Source: Agapetus fuscipes (taxonomy: Eukaryota > Arthropoda > Insecta > Trichoptera > Glossosomatidae). Taken from it: a stretch of 64,000 nucleotides of DNA. The DNA is taken from assembly GCA_951799405.1 (NCBI GenBank), contig OX637334.1, positions 6,200,001-6,264,000 on the forward strand. The letters are read 5' to 3'. Shown piece by piece: positions 8,880-19,135 of this stretch (positions are counted from its first letter, which is position 1; each line of letters opens with the position of its first letter). Both the position numbers and the translations under genes were made by a program. The notes beneath the pieces were generated by a model. The model was given only the letters and a program-made list of their open reading frames with translations, was not told the DNA's origin and made no database searches.

Positions 8880-11228
8880 CAATAGAGCGTAGATGAAAGA
8901 ATGAGAGGATATGTGAGAGATGCAAGAGTGTACCGTGGAGCTGAACTTAGCACAGACCACTATTTGTTATGCGCGAGAATAATGGTAGGGGATTGTAAGA
9001 AAGGAAAGAAAAAAATATTGTTAAGAATGAAAAGAATAAAAGTGGAAAATTTGAACGATGACAATGTGCAAGATGAATATCAAAGTGAGATTGCCAAAAG
9101 ATTAAATATGGATGAACTACAAAAAATGAAAGATGAAGGATGTGTGGAAAAAGTGTGGCAAATGATGAAGAAAGAACTGACCGAATCTGCTAGGATGACA
9201 TGCGGAGAAACAAATGTTGGTAAGAAAAAAGGTGATGCCTGGTGGAATGATGGAGTGAAAGAAGCAGTAGAGCAAAAGAAGGAAGCGTATATGAAATGGT
9301 TGAAAGATAAAGGTAATTTAAATTTGGAAATGATGTATAAAAGGGCAAAAATGAATACTAAAAAGCTTGTGTATGAAAGTAAGATGGAATTAGAGAAGAA
9401 AAATAATGAAAAGGCACAGCAGGACTTCCACACCAACAAAAAAATGTTCTGGAGTTGGGTTCGGAATAATAACGAAAGTGTGGGAGCAACAACTCCGGGC
9501 ATAAAGAATGCGCAGGGAGTCTTGCTGTGGGATGAAGATGATGTATGTAATAGATGGAAATAATACTTTGAAGAAATATTAGGACAGGGTGAAAGAAATT
9601 TATATGAATGTGACCCTACAAATGAAAGTAATGAGGATATTTTGAAAGAGGAAATAAAAGCAAGCATAAAAGAGCTGAAGAATGGAAAGGCTGCAAGTAT
9701 GGATGGATTGAATGCTGAGATGTTAAAGGCAGGAGGAGAATATGTGGTAGAGTGGATGTTTGAATTATGCAAGATGTGTATGAAAGACAGGGTAGTACCG
9801 ATGGACTGGAGAAAGGCGGTCATTGTCCCTATTTACAAGGGTAAAGGGGACAAGAAAGACTGCCGTAACTTCAGGCCCATTAGTCTCCTTAGTATACCTG
9901 GGAAAGTCTTATGCAAAATTGTCATAAAAAAAGTGAGAATGGCCACCGATCACAGGGTCTCTGATATTCAATCTGGCTTTATGCCAGGACGAGGTTGTGT
10001 GGACCAAATCTTTACTCTCAGACAGATTGTTGAAAAACATCTGGCTGTGGGGAGGGTGGTCTACGCAGCATTCGTAGATCTCGAGAGGGCCTTTGACTCG
10101 GTGGACAGATGTATGCTGTGGAATGTTCTCAGGAAGTACGGTGTGAATGATAATCTTCTGAATGTGATACGTGCCATCTATGAAAATAGTTCGGCATGTG
10201 TAAGAGTGGATGGGAGATATAGTGACTGGTTTGATGTATATAAGGGAGTGAGGCAAGGCTGCGTGATGAGTCCATGGTTGTTTAATATAATCATGGACAG
10301 TTGCATAAAAGAAGCTGGAATATCAGAGAGCGGAGTGAAAGTGGGTGAAATAAGAGTTGGAGTACTTCTTTATGCTGATGATGCTATAGTTTTAGCTGAC
10401 TCGGCGGAGGAACTCCAAACGATGTTAACCAAACTAAATGATGCATTTTGTAAGAATAGCTTGAAAGTAAATGCGAATAAGACAAAAGTATTAGTTTTTG
10501 ACAGGAATGAAGTATGTGAGGAACTTACAATTAATTTGAATGGAATAAAAGTTGAAGTAGTGAATGAGTTTGACTATTTAGGAAGTAAGTTTGAGGCGAA
10601 TGGTAAGATGACGAAAGAATTAGAGAAGCGTGCCAGCAAAGGAAGATGCGTGATAGGAGCGTTTGGTAGAATAGCGAAGAATAAAAGGATACCAAAGAAA
10701 ATGAAAATGGCGGTACACAATTGTATTTTGTTGCCGACCCTGATGTATGGAAGCGAGTCATGGACGTTGAATGAAAGAGAAGTAAATAAGGTATGCACCG
10801 TAGAAATGGCCCATCTGAGAAGTATGACAGGAAAAACACTGAAAGATAGAGTGAGAAACGAATGGGTTCTAAATGAATGCGGAGTAAAAGAAAGCGTGAA
10901 AGTGAAAGTTCAAAGAAGTGTGATGCGATGGTTTGGACATATTGAAAGAATGAATGAAGACCGACTGACAAAAAGAGTGTATAAAGGGAATGTAACAGGT
11001 AAGCGTGGAAGGGGAAGACCTAGGAAACAATGGATTGATCAGATAAATGAGATTGCGAATGAGTGGAATTTACAGAGTGGAAACAAGAGAAGAGCATGCA
11101 TGAAAAGAGTGATGAAATTAGATGAGATGAAAGAAGTATGCAAGGACAGAGTCAAGTGGAGGCACTTGTGTGGAGGTACTGGCCACCCCTAGAGGAAAGG
11201 CGGCAGGATACAAGACAAGACAAGACAA
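8880..11228 (+). mobile_element. LINE-B1: RTE-like LINE, 5'-truncated
   Basis: It starts within the endonuclease C-terminus and runs through RT and the C-terminal domain. It ends after GGCCACCCCTAGAGG with a short ACAAG tandem. Short tandem repeats at the 3' end, rather than poly(A), are typical of RTE-type elements. The upstream neighbour is a Rep-A copy; LINE-B2 abuts downstream. Clade placement comes from motif style and should be tested with a tree. Confidence 0.85.
8886..11192 (+). pseudogene. RTE-like endonuclease/reverse transcriptase, one nonsense codon
   Basis: The first frame (8901-9563) opens with DARVYRGAELSTDHYLL, the last endonuclease motif with its SDH-type His, then a Lys/Glu-rich linker. 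It stops at TAA 9561-9563 inside RWK-stop-YFEEIL, where related elements typically carry Glu; GAA to TAA is one change. The same frame continues, and from the ATG at 9642 gives 516 codons. RT landmarks there: VIVPIYKGKGD near residue 65, RPISLLSIPGK near 80, FVDLERAFDSVDR at 144-156, GVRQGCVMSPWLFN near 202, YADD at 244-247, VNEFDYLGSKF near 307, and the C-terminal WFGHIERMNEDR and GRGRPRKQWIDQI near 458. All RT catalytic Asp residues are present. The missing endonuclease N-terminus and the stop make it non-functional as a LINE. Confidence 0.9.
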
Positions 11229-11264
11229 TGAATGATGATAATGATGATAATGATAATGATAATA
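11209..11264. repeat. Short tandem tails (ACAAG and GATAAT units)
   Basis: Three to four ACAAG units, then ATGATGATAATGATAATG-like repeats, marking the junction between LINE-B1 and LINE-B2. The second tract could belong to either element. Confidence 0.7.
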
Positions 11265-11911
11265 ATGGAATGAATGTTGATGTCGTAAATGAGTTTGTAT
11301 ACCTGGGAAGTAAGTTTGAAAAAGATGGAAGAATGACCGGTGAATTTGAAAGAAGAGTAATGAAGGGCAGGTGTGTACTGGGTGCCACAGCTTGTATCGC
11401 CAAAAATCAAAACATATCAAAAAATGCTCGATTGGCGGTACGCAGTGGCATACTTTTACCCACCTTGATGTATGGAAGCGAGGCCTGGACGGTGAATGAA
11501 AGTGAAATTAGTAAAGTCCATACTGTTGAAATGGACTTTCTAAGAAGTATGATTGGGAAAAAACGGAGTGACAGGGTGAGGAATGATTTTGTAAGAGAAG
11601 AATGTGGTGCAAGAGAAAGTGTGAAAGTGAAGATTAAAAGAAGTTTGTTAAGATGGTTTGGGCATATGGAGAGAATGAATGAGGAAAGACTGACGAAGAA
11701 AGTATATGTTGGTAGAATAGATGGATGTCGTGGTAGAGGAAGACCGAGAAAGGTATGGATGGACCAAATATCCGAAATTGCGAATGAATGGAATATCCAG
11801 AGTCATAATAAAAGAAGAGCTTGTATGAAGAAGGTTATGACTCTGGAGGAAATGAAAGAAGTATGTAAGGACAGAAAGAAATGGCGGTTGATCTGTAATG
11901 TTGGCGAATAG
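11264..11911 (+). pseudogene. RTE-like LINE C-terminal coding remnant (LINE-B2)
   Basis: It aligns with the C-terminal third of LINE-B1: VNEFVYLGSKFEKDGRMTGE, then LLPTLMYGSEAWTVNESE, RWFGHMERMNEERLTKKVY and GRGRPRKVWMDQISEIANEW. The frame is open to TAG 11909-11911. It differs at many residues from LINE-B1, so it is a distinct subfamily. No catalytic core is present. Confidence 0.88.
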
Positions 11912-12012
11912 GGTTTATTAAATTGGAATTTGTTTTTGTTTGTAAATGGATATTTTGTATTTGAATATTATTATTTAATGATGTATAAAATGTAATTTGT
12001 CGTGTGTGTGTG

Positions 12013-12273
12013 TTCCTTGACTTATAGGTTGGTATGCGGCTGACCACCCATGCTGTAAAAATGGTTCACTTTGCCAATGTCACCCCTGTCTCAGGGAAGG
12101 ACGGCAAGAGTTGCAGGGTGTATGTCCATTTGAGATTTGATTTTTATGTTGTAGGTTCACATGAGGCATGTGCAAGCGCGAACTTGTATGTGTCTGGTTG
12201 TGAGAATGCATGTAATGTGAATCTTCAATGTAACATATCCTTGCAACTTAGATTAGATTAGATTAGATTAGAT
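12013..12273 (+). mobile_element. Rep-A sequence at the 3' end of LINE-B2
   Basis: Complete, from TTCCTTGACTTATAGG to four TTAGA units at 12249-12273. It has the CCCTGTCTCAGGG hairpin and CACATGAGGCATGTG. Confidence 0.88.
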
Positions 12274-12562
12274 AGCCTGAGAATGTATAGGTATATGTAT
12301 TATGTATACAAAGAAAGTGTGAAAGGAAAAAGAGGGAAGGGACGACCGAAAAAAGTATGGCGTGATCAGATTGAGGAGATTGTGAAAGAATGGAATATAC
12401 AAAGTGAGCGTAAAAGAAGAAAATGCATGAAAAAGGTGATGGATATGAATGAATTGAAAGAGGTATGTAAGAATAGGAAAAAAATGGAGGCAGCTCTGCA
12501 GAGGCTCTGGCCACCCCTAGCGGAATGGCGACAGAGTTACAGTTACAGTTACAGTATAGATG
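12274..12562 (+). mobile_element. LINE-B3: third RTE-like LINE tail
   Basis: Begins at the end of the Rep-A tail of LINE-B2. The frame at 12283-12540 carries KGKRGKGRPKKVWRDQIEEI, then EWNIQSERKRRKCMKKVMD, RNRKK-like residues and RLWPPLAEWRQ. It then ends in AGTTAC repeats. Only the extreme C-terminus of the LINE protein remains, about 85 residues. Confidence 0.85.
12533..12556 (+). repeat. AGTTAC tandem tail of LINE-B3
   Basis: About four AGTTAC units directly after GGCGACAG. The same ending occurs at 33180-33195, so it is the family's own 3' tail. Confidence 0.8.
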
Positions 12563-14004
12563 ATTATGATAAACTCATGAATTCGTTAAGTGTGAGAGTG
12601 CTTGCATATCTAGAACATCGTTTCACATACTCGTACTTTAGTTTGCTTTAATGTGTAGAAAAATTTAGTCACGCTATTATGGGCTCAAGACTCTTCTCTG
12701 GTGGTGAGTTTAGATTGTAACAGAAAAGACTCACGATGAGTGTTTCATAAGTTGGCAGATAAGTCTTTTTTTCGCGTAGAAAATGTGTTCTATCTAAATA
12801 ATTAATAAAGAAAAACTTCTGATATAAATTTTTTTCAACGTAAGAACCCTTTTTACTTAACAATATACTCGAAGCTATACCGGTTTTGCATTTTTTTGTA
12901 ACGTTATATTTTGAAACCATTTTTTGTTTTTATTTATTATTTTTTAAATTAAATCTTTATAAAAATACGTCATATTGAAATCGATACTTTCCGCCTTTGG
13001 CCTTTTTCCGATTTATTGTAGAGTCTACGGCACATCGCAGGTTGGCTTGAGGTATTTTAGAAATATTTTAGAAACATTTTTGGTGTTGAAGGAATATTTC
13101 GATACGAGTACATTAACGTACCTGCTTACATTTTTGATAGACCCTTTGGAAAAAATCCTTTCCCATAGGAATTTTGATACATCCAATTGAAGGCATAAAA
13201 GATATCGAATTTGAGCTTAGAAAAAAAAATATTTATAGTGATCCTCTTCAAAAAGGCGCCTAGTACCTACTCGTTATTTATTGTTTATTTTTTCTCGACG
13301 AATCACATTTTTTCGTCGTCATTTTGAAAATAAAATAAAATTCACTTAAACTCAAATTTTAATTTAATTTTAAATGTGTTTTGTTATTAAAAGCTATATT
13401 TAAAAATAAAAATAAAACTCCAAAGTAACGAGGCACCAACATGATTTCAACAAGAACTTTATTTTTAAGTATTTCAATTATTTTTGCACAATTGATGAAT
13501 ACTTGGAATAAAAATTGCATTATCATTGTTTAAACCATCACACACTAAAAACATGTTTTTCAGTCTGGTGGTGCGTGAAAATGGAAAATGCGTGAGTGTA
13601 CCTCTCTCTCCAGCAAAAAGGTACAAGCGCAGATTATTATTATCATGACCGCCGGTCTAATGATCTTTTCTTTCCCTCTCTATTCCTTCCTCTCCCATCA
13701 GCGCGTTTCTTTTCTTGGATCATCTCTCGAAAGGCGAAACCACATTTGCTAATAAACGTGGTACAGATGTGCTAAGTGAACAGTCGTTAGGATAAAATGG
13801 TTAGTTTTTTAGTGGTTTGTGGTTGGTGGACAAATGAAATAGTGAGCTTATTTATAGGCTGACGTCAGAATGCCGTGGGCTCCATCGCTTCCAATGGAGA
13901 TCCCCAGAAAGTAGATTTGGAATGGCTCAACGCCTCTACCAAGCCATCTTACCCAACGCCTCTGTACTTGTACTTAAGTAAATGTTAAATTATTAGTTGT
14001 CTTA
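12563..14004. other. No recognisable feature
   Basis: AT-rich, with several frames under 85 codons and no family resemblance. 13550-13760 is richer in GC and CT-rich, but holds no gene I can name. Confidence 0.45.
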
Positions 14005-14236
14005 AATCTATAATGTAAGTTGCAAAGATATATTTAAGATTTATATTAAATGCATTCCCACAAGCGGACACGCATAAGCATGCCGCATGTGAACCTACGA
14101 TATATCACCCAATCTCAAATGAACATAAGCCCTGCATTTCTTGCCGACCTTCCCTGTTACAGGGGTGACATTGGCAAAGTGAACCATTTTTACAGTATAC
14201 GTGGTTAGCCTCATATCAACCTATAAGTCAAGGAAT
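14005..14236 (-). mobile_element. Rep-A copy
   Basis: 5' end at 14236, tail of the weak TTATAGATT type at 14005. Its hairpin is CCCTGTTACAGGG. Confidence 0.82.
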
Positions 14237-14238
14237 AA

Positions 14239-14330
14239 GTCATCATCATCATCATTGGCACGACAACCCGGGGGGGGGTCTTGGCCTCCCTCAGCAACCA
14301 CTGCCAGCGCTGTCTATCCAACGTCTTCCT
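14239..14330 (-). mobile_element. LINE-C 3' stub inserted beside Rep-A
   Basis: On the minus strand it reads GACGTTGGATAGACAGCGCT to a GATGATGATGAT tail and matches the end of the fragment at 20799. AAGGAATAA lies on both sides (14230-14238 and 14331-14339), a 9-bp target duplication. Confidence 0.75.
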
Positions 14331-14707
14331 AAGGAATAAATTGCGAGAAACATAAAGTTTTCACAAGAAAGATTACGCAAATACAAATCAATTTCAAAAT
14401 GTTGTTCTTCTTTTATGATGTAGGTAACAGTTTGATGTGTTTTTTAAGACAGCTGCTATTCTTGCAATGCGACATCCCATAGTTCTGTCCACCTTTTAGA
14501 AGGCCTTACTCGAAGACTTTGTAATATACATGATTGTCTCTTACGAATATTATCCATTCTTTGTATATGGCTGTAACACTCCCGTATTTGCTGTATGCGC
14601 CATCTTAAACCGTCGTCAGTCTAACACAGTTTCTTTATACTTGTGTTCTTCACGCGTTTTCTTCAGTTACTTGCCTGCTATCAATCTTAGTGTTTCTCAG
14701 TATTCCC
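14331..14707. other. No recognisable feature
   Basis: No shared repeats. An open frame of 63 codons at 14530 has no family features. Confidence 0.4.
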
Positions 14708-14825
14708 AGACCGGTTTGTAGTCTAGTGGTTATGCTTTGGACTCGTTAATGAAGGTCATGGGTTCGAATCCCGGTGGAGCACAAAAGAGTATACCATTTA
14801 TATTTTCAAAAATGCTCTGCTCTGC
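14708..14825 (+). mobile_element. S1 head, fused to S2
   Basis: The tRNA-like head GTAGTCTAGTGGTTATGC and B box GGGTTCGAATCCCGG are kept. The copy stops in ATTTTCAAAAATGCTCTGCT and runs straight into an S2 head at 14827. Confidence 0.85.
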
Positions 14826-14826
14826 G

Positions 14827-15108
14827 TCCGGTCAATAGCTCAGTTGGTAGAGTGCTTGCATTGCATAACGTAACCTTGGGTTCGAACCCCACCGAAGGTG
14901 ACAGAAATGATCTCCCGTTTCGATGTTTCTTTTAAAACCCAAAGTAAAACACTAGCATGGTTTGCTCAGCCTTCACAAGAAATGAGTACCAGCCACTTCC
15001 TGTAAATAAAAAATAGGTTCAACTCACCACATGCAAAACTTCCAAGGGGATAACGCAGCAAGATGTTGCACTATATGAGTAGCTTGGTTGAGGTTTTTTT
15101 TTTACTGT
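14827..15108 (+). mobile_element. S2 SINE, second half of an S1-S2 composite
   Basis: A box ATAGCTCAGTTGGTAGAGTG and B box GGGTTCGAACCCCACC. About 60 bp around the near-palindrome are deleted. It ends in GTAGCTTGGTTGAGG and oligo(T). Confidence 0.85.
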
Positions 15109-15516
15109 CGTGGTGTGAAAGTCCTCGGGAAACATGGGATGACGTAACGCTAAAACAAAATGTTCTTTGTACCTTTGTTCTCTGCTTTCTTTTTGTTGCG
15201 GAACCCTCCGTTACATTTCAGCATCTTTTCAGCTTGAGCGTAATAATTCCGACACATTATTGGCAGCGCCATATTTAAATTGGGCTTTTCTTACAGTTCA
15301 GAAATTGTAAAAATAGGAATTTACTTCCCGCTGAAGGAGTTTCTTTAAAAAGTAAATTGGTCTTTAGTCAGTGGGAGCCTTGCGGTTTGTTTGAGTTTTT
15401 GTACTAAAGTAAAGCAGAGGTGCTTATTTCAAATAATTTGCAAAGATTTTTTCACCTTACGGATGTACCAACATAAAAAGCACAAACAGAAAAAGTTAAT
15501 CATCAACTTTTGAAGG
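15109..15516. other. No recognisable feature
   Basis: Unshared, AT-rich. A 71-codon frame at 15063-15278 overlaps the SINE end and looks accidental. Confidence 0.4.
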
Positions 15517-15640
15517 TAGTGCCTTTTTGTGTAAGCCGTCTGTCTCTGATGGCTGTTACCGTCTTGAACTGTGTAGTAATAGAACGAGACATCTTTGAGC
15601 AGCTTCACTTCCGGAAGTAAGAAGTAAGAAGTCTTCTCAT
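15517..15640 (-). repeat. D3 repeat, degenerate copy
   Basis: AAGGTAGTGCC, CTGATGGCTGTTACCGTCTT and ACGAGACATCTTTGAGCAGC match the copies at 36480 and 55511 (see 36480 for orientation). Confidence 0.5.
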
Positions 15641-16019
15641 GATTTTTTCTTCAAAGATTTTGTTAAGAAAGATGTTATGTCTAATAGAGTATCATGTAAA
15701 TTTTGTTTTCATGGAGAATGTGATATGTATATAAGCTCTCTGCTTTCTTCTACTTCCTGCAATACTATTTCGTTTGACTTTTTTTCAACCCATGATGTCT
15801 TGGTCATCATCCACCAAATCCGCATCTCGAATGCATCTTGTCCATAGGGATGGCATGTGGGCGTTCCCTTGGTAAATCCGATATGATCAAAACAATCATG
15901 TCGAAAATCCGTATTTTTGCGCAAAGCAGTCACGTTTAGACCGCTGTACTAGCAACTGCTCACGGTTTTTATCAAAATGCCTTATTTTTATGTTTTACCA
16001 TTAAATAAAAACATATAAT
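15641..16019. other. Unassigned, partly shared with 56.1 kb
   Basis: TTCAACCCATGATGTCTTGG near 15785 recurs in similar form at 56122. That suggests this stretch and 55.5-56.15 kb descend from one larger repeat that includes D3. Confidence 0.35.
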
Positions 16020-16432
16020 ATAAGTTGAAGACGTGTTTGAAGACGAATTGAAGCGTTCGAGATGTGTCTCTACCGAAAAATGCTTCGGATCTCTTGACGT
16101 GATCGAGTCACCAATGAAGAAGTCCTCCAACGAATGCGCACTACAAAGGAGCTTCTGCCAACTATTAAGCAGAGAAAACTGATGTACTTCAGTCACATTT
16201 TGACAAATGAGAAGTACCGTATCCTTCATCTTATCATATAGGGTAAGAATGAGGGGAGAAGATATCAAGGACGCAGAAGGACATCGTGGCTGAAACTGCG
16301 AAAAAAACTGCGACAGTAGCTTGGCAAAAGCATGAAGTCCCTGTTTCGAACCGCAGCACCCAAAGTCAAAATAGCCATGATGATCGCCGATCTTCGATAG
16401 AAGTGGCACAAAAAGAAGAAGAAGAAGACGTG
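16020..16432 (+). pseudogene. LINE-D: RTE-like LINE C-terminal fragment
   Basis: One plus frame reads RVTNEEVLQRMRTTKELLPT, then IKQRKLMYFSHILTNEKYRI, GRRRTSWLKLRKKLRQ and MKSLFRTAAPKVKIAMMIAD, with stops and short frame shifts between. This is the widespread C-terminal region of an RTE-like LINE (GHI-type zinc-knuckle neighbourhood and GRRR-W motif). It ends in AAG repeats at 16410-16428. Confidence 0.72.
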
Positions 16433-16461
16433 TTCCTTTGATGTATTGGATTTCATATCAT

Positions 16462-16700
16462 AATTCCTTGATTTACATATATTATGTTGGAATGAAGCTG
16501 ACCCCCGAACTGTGAAAATCGCTTCACTAAGCCAATGTCACTCCTGTTTCAGGGAAGAGCAGTAAAAGTTGAGGGGCGTGTGTTCAATTGAGATTTGAGT
16601 AATGTTTTGAAAACAAACGTAACGTATGTGGAGTCGCGAATTTTCTTGTCATTGTAAGCATATTTATAATATGAATCTTACGTAAATTTAAATTATTAAT
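16462..16700 (+). mobile_element. Rep-A copy, divergent
   Basis: ATTCCTTGATTTACATATAT at the 5' end has extra bases before TTGGAATGAAGCTGACC. The 3' end lacks TTAGA units. Confidence 0.7.
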
Positions 16701-16973
16701 ATGGGCTAACAAAGACTAAAGATATATCTAAGTGATTAAAAAGATATGACGTAAAAATTCAATATAATCTATGTAAGATACAGAATTTTGTACGGCGAAA
16801 TTTTCATGAAAACCTTACCCAAATCATGATCCTGAAATAAATATTTTTTTCTCAAACATGACAATACAGCTTTTATTGAAAACGATTACTCTTTTCCATT
16901 ATTATATCCTTTCAAGGAGGTAAAAACAACATAGAACACGCTTTTGGCAAGGAAAATCAGAAATTTGATTTTA

Positions 16974-17203
16974 TTTCCTGACTTATAGGTTGATATGAGG
17001 CTGACCACCCACACTGTAAAAATGGTTGACATTGCCAATGTCACCCCCGTTACAGGGAAAACTGGTATGATTTATGTTCATTTAAGATTGAGTTTGTATG
17101 TTACAAGTCCACATGTGGCATGTGTAAGCGCGAACTTATTTGTATCTGCATTCCCATAAGGGAATGTATGTAATATATCTTTGCAATTTAGATTGTAGAT
17201 TAA
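16974..17203 (+). mobile_element. Rep-A copy with internal deletions
   Basis: 5' TTCCTGACTTATAGGTTG. The hairpin is shortened and the 3' part is rearranged near CATTCCCATAAGGGAATG, itself a small palindrome. Confidence 0.78.
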
Positions 17204-17486
17204 AATAGTGGCTTTTTGCCAATAAATCACTTTTATGTCCGAATTAACAAACTGGTATTTATACGTCCGAAGACTTGGTTTATGTGATTTGAAGCATTTT
17301 ATGGCCAAAAATGTTTTCGAAATACTGGTCTACTGCCTTTGTTGGAGGGTCCAATCTTCATCGAAATCCTGGTATGCTGCAGGCAGCTGGAGAAGAAGTG
17401 CCCGACAGGACTGTGGATTACTTCTTCTTCAAGAGATCCCAATGTAATCGAAGAACATTCTGCCGATACCGGCGGCATACGGGAGT
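17204..17486. other. Unassigned, moderately GC-rich
   Basis: Three overlapping plus frames of 70-92 codons cross 17235-17617, but all run into the hairpin element. No known domain is seen. The sequence resumes at 17655 after the hairpin, so it is the disrupted host sequence. Confidence 0.35.
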
Positions 17487-17654
17487 CCTGGGCTGGAAGT
17501 TTTATCACCATGGTATTTATTACCTACCGAATATCGGTATGTAATACCTGTCAATCCAAGATGGCCGCAAGTGAACAGCTGATTAGTCTTCATTCAAATA
17601 TTACCGATATTTGGTAGGTAAGAATTACCGTGATGATGAGACTTCCAGTCCAGG
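17487..17654. mobile_element. M1 foldback element, complete
   Basis: Ends CCTGGGCTGGAAG and, reversed, CCTGGACTGGAAG. Inner arms carry TTACCTACCGAATATCGG. The centre is CCTGTCAATCCAAGATGGCC and GAACAGCTGATTAGTCTTCA. No target duplication is obvious. Confidence 0.8.
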
Positions 17655-18511
17655 ATTGTTCCAGGGCGGAACAAGTCTAAGGAAGGGGCGATGTGACGAA
17701 TATGTAGGACGTTAGCGGTTGTGTTTGTTTTGTCTGTGTTGGTTTAATGATAGGTCTATGAAGTCTCTAAAAGTGAGCAGAAACTTAGAAAGGTACCTAC
17801 TACCTTATAATAATTTTTAGTTAGTTTGGTTAATGAAGTGTTGAACCAAATATTCTGGTGAATTCTAGTAAGCCCGTGTGTGACGATTCTCCGTGTTTCG
17901 AGAATGCTCTGATTATCTGTATAATTTAGTGTCAAAATCGCATTTGCAGTGAGAAATCAATCAACTATCATACTATACTGTGCAAATATAACTCTGAACA
18001 GACAATGATAAATAAATAGACTGCAGTTTTTATTAAATAGAACCCGTTAACAACATAACAATATAAAGGATTGAGAAAAACATAGCATTCTAACTTACCA
18101 CATTTCTAGATGTTATTAAAATGTAATACAGAAACACTTAACCTTTTCTTTACAATCGCTTCCGCAAAGCCCAGACGATGACTTGGGTTTTGTGTTATGG
18201 AATCGCTGTTTTGGTATGAAAAAGCCCAGTCGGAACAATGGAATCTGTCAGTCACACAGGGTATGAAAGGCTTAGCCGTAGTATTAAACCAACCCCTAGA
18301 TCTCCTCTCACCCCCTCTGCGAGTATCTAGATACTTATGGATGAGAACCATGGTTACTAAAAAATACTTTCATTACTTAATGTTCTTCGTCTCACAAGGC
18401 ATGAAGGCACAGGACCTTAGTGACTACAATCGTTCAGGACTCTGTATTGTGGTCTTTCCCTCCATTCCATCGTCTTGTCGTTTGCAAAACTTTGGTGTAT
18501 ATAATTTATAA
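17655..18511. other. No recognisable feature
   Basis: A 104-codon plus frame (18197-18511) and an 81-codon minus frame overlap each other and show no domain. I see nothing else. Confidence 0.4.
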
Positions 18512-18649
18512 TGTATCTTTAATCTAAGTCACAAAGATATATAAACATTTAAAATTCATATTAAATTAATTCTCATAAGCAGACACTTAGAAGTTCACGC
18601 ATACACATGCCGCTTTTGGACCTACGCAAAAAAAAAAAACGCAAGTGAA

Positions 18650-18817
18650 CACACTAACCATTTCAGTTGAAATGGGGGTTTCCCAGCTCCCGAGGGGGCT
18701 GGCTCTCATTTCTTGTGGAAGCCGAAAAGGAACATCATTACTGACACCCTCGGTGTGGATCGAACCCTTGCTCTCAGTACAGAATGCAAGTATTCTACCA
18801 ACTGAGCTATCGACCGG
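18650..18817 (-). mobile_element. S2 half of a composite SINE
   Basis: Head at 18817 (CCGGTCGATAGCTCAGTTGG). It ends at the near-palindrome CCATTTCAACTGAAATGG rather than at the usual S2 tail. Confidence 0.85.
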
Positions 18818-18825
18818 ATTTATTA

Positions 18826-19050
18826 CGAGCTTGGTCGTTGCTACAAAGCGCCAATTCTCAAGCAAGACCCAATTGCTGTAAGGCCGGATGGACCTTTGCT
18901 TACCGGTCATTGGTAAAAGTTTATAAATTTTTCAACCCAGCGAAGAGCAGATTTGAAAATATAAATGGTTTATTTTTGGTACTCCGCCGGGATTCGAACC
19001 TACAAGCTTCCATTTACGAGTCCGAAGTGCTACCACTGGACTACAAACCA
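18826..19050 (-). mobile_element. S1 half of a composite SINE
   Basis: On the minus strand S1 comes first, from its head at 19050 to GACCAAGCTCGT at 18826, and S2 follows within nine bases. This is the same order as at 14708. Confidence 0.85.
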
Positions 19051-19135
19051 ACCTACAATATTAAAATCTAAATCTCAAATGAACATAAGCACCGAAACTT
19101 GCCGACCTTTCCTGTAACAGGCGCAACATTAAAAA

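Larger units (their letters stand above)
11264..12273 (+). mobile_element. LINE-B2: RTE-like LINE 3' portion, with Rep-A as its 3' end
   Basis: 5'-truncated copy starting in the RT thumb region, directly behind LINE-B1. After the stop at 11911 there is about 100 bp of AT-rich 3' UTR, then a complete Rep-A sequence ending in TTAGA repeats. The UTR just before Rep-A (11960-12012) resembles the 5' flanks of the Rep-A copies at 47724 and 54262. That suggests Rep-A is the 3' terminus of this LINE rather than a chance insertion. Confidence 0.8.
18512..19135 (-). mobile_element. Rep-A copy, interrupted by an S1-S2 composite SINE
   Basis: The 3' part is 18512-18628 and the 5' part resumes at 19063-19135 (AAATCTCAAATGAACATAAG to CCTGTAACAGG). 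Its own 5' end is missing. Confidence 0.72.

Noticed and set aside
9080..9823. 247-codon minus-strand open frame
   Set aside because: It lies exactly opposite the LINE-B1 coding frame; its Ser/Phe-rich composition is what the complement of Lys/Glu-rich codons gives.
17235..17617. Overlapping 70-92 codon frames as a gene
   Set aside because: They cross into the M1 hairpin and show no recognisable motif.
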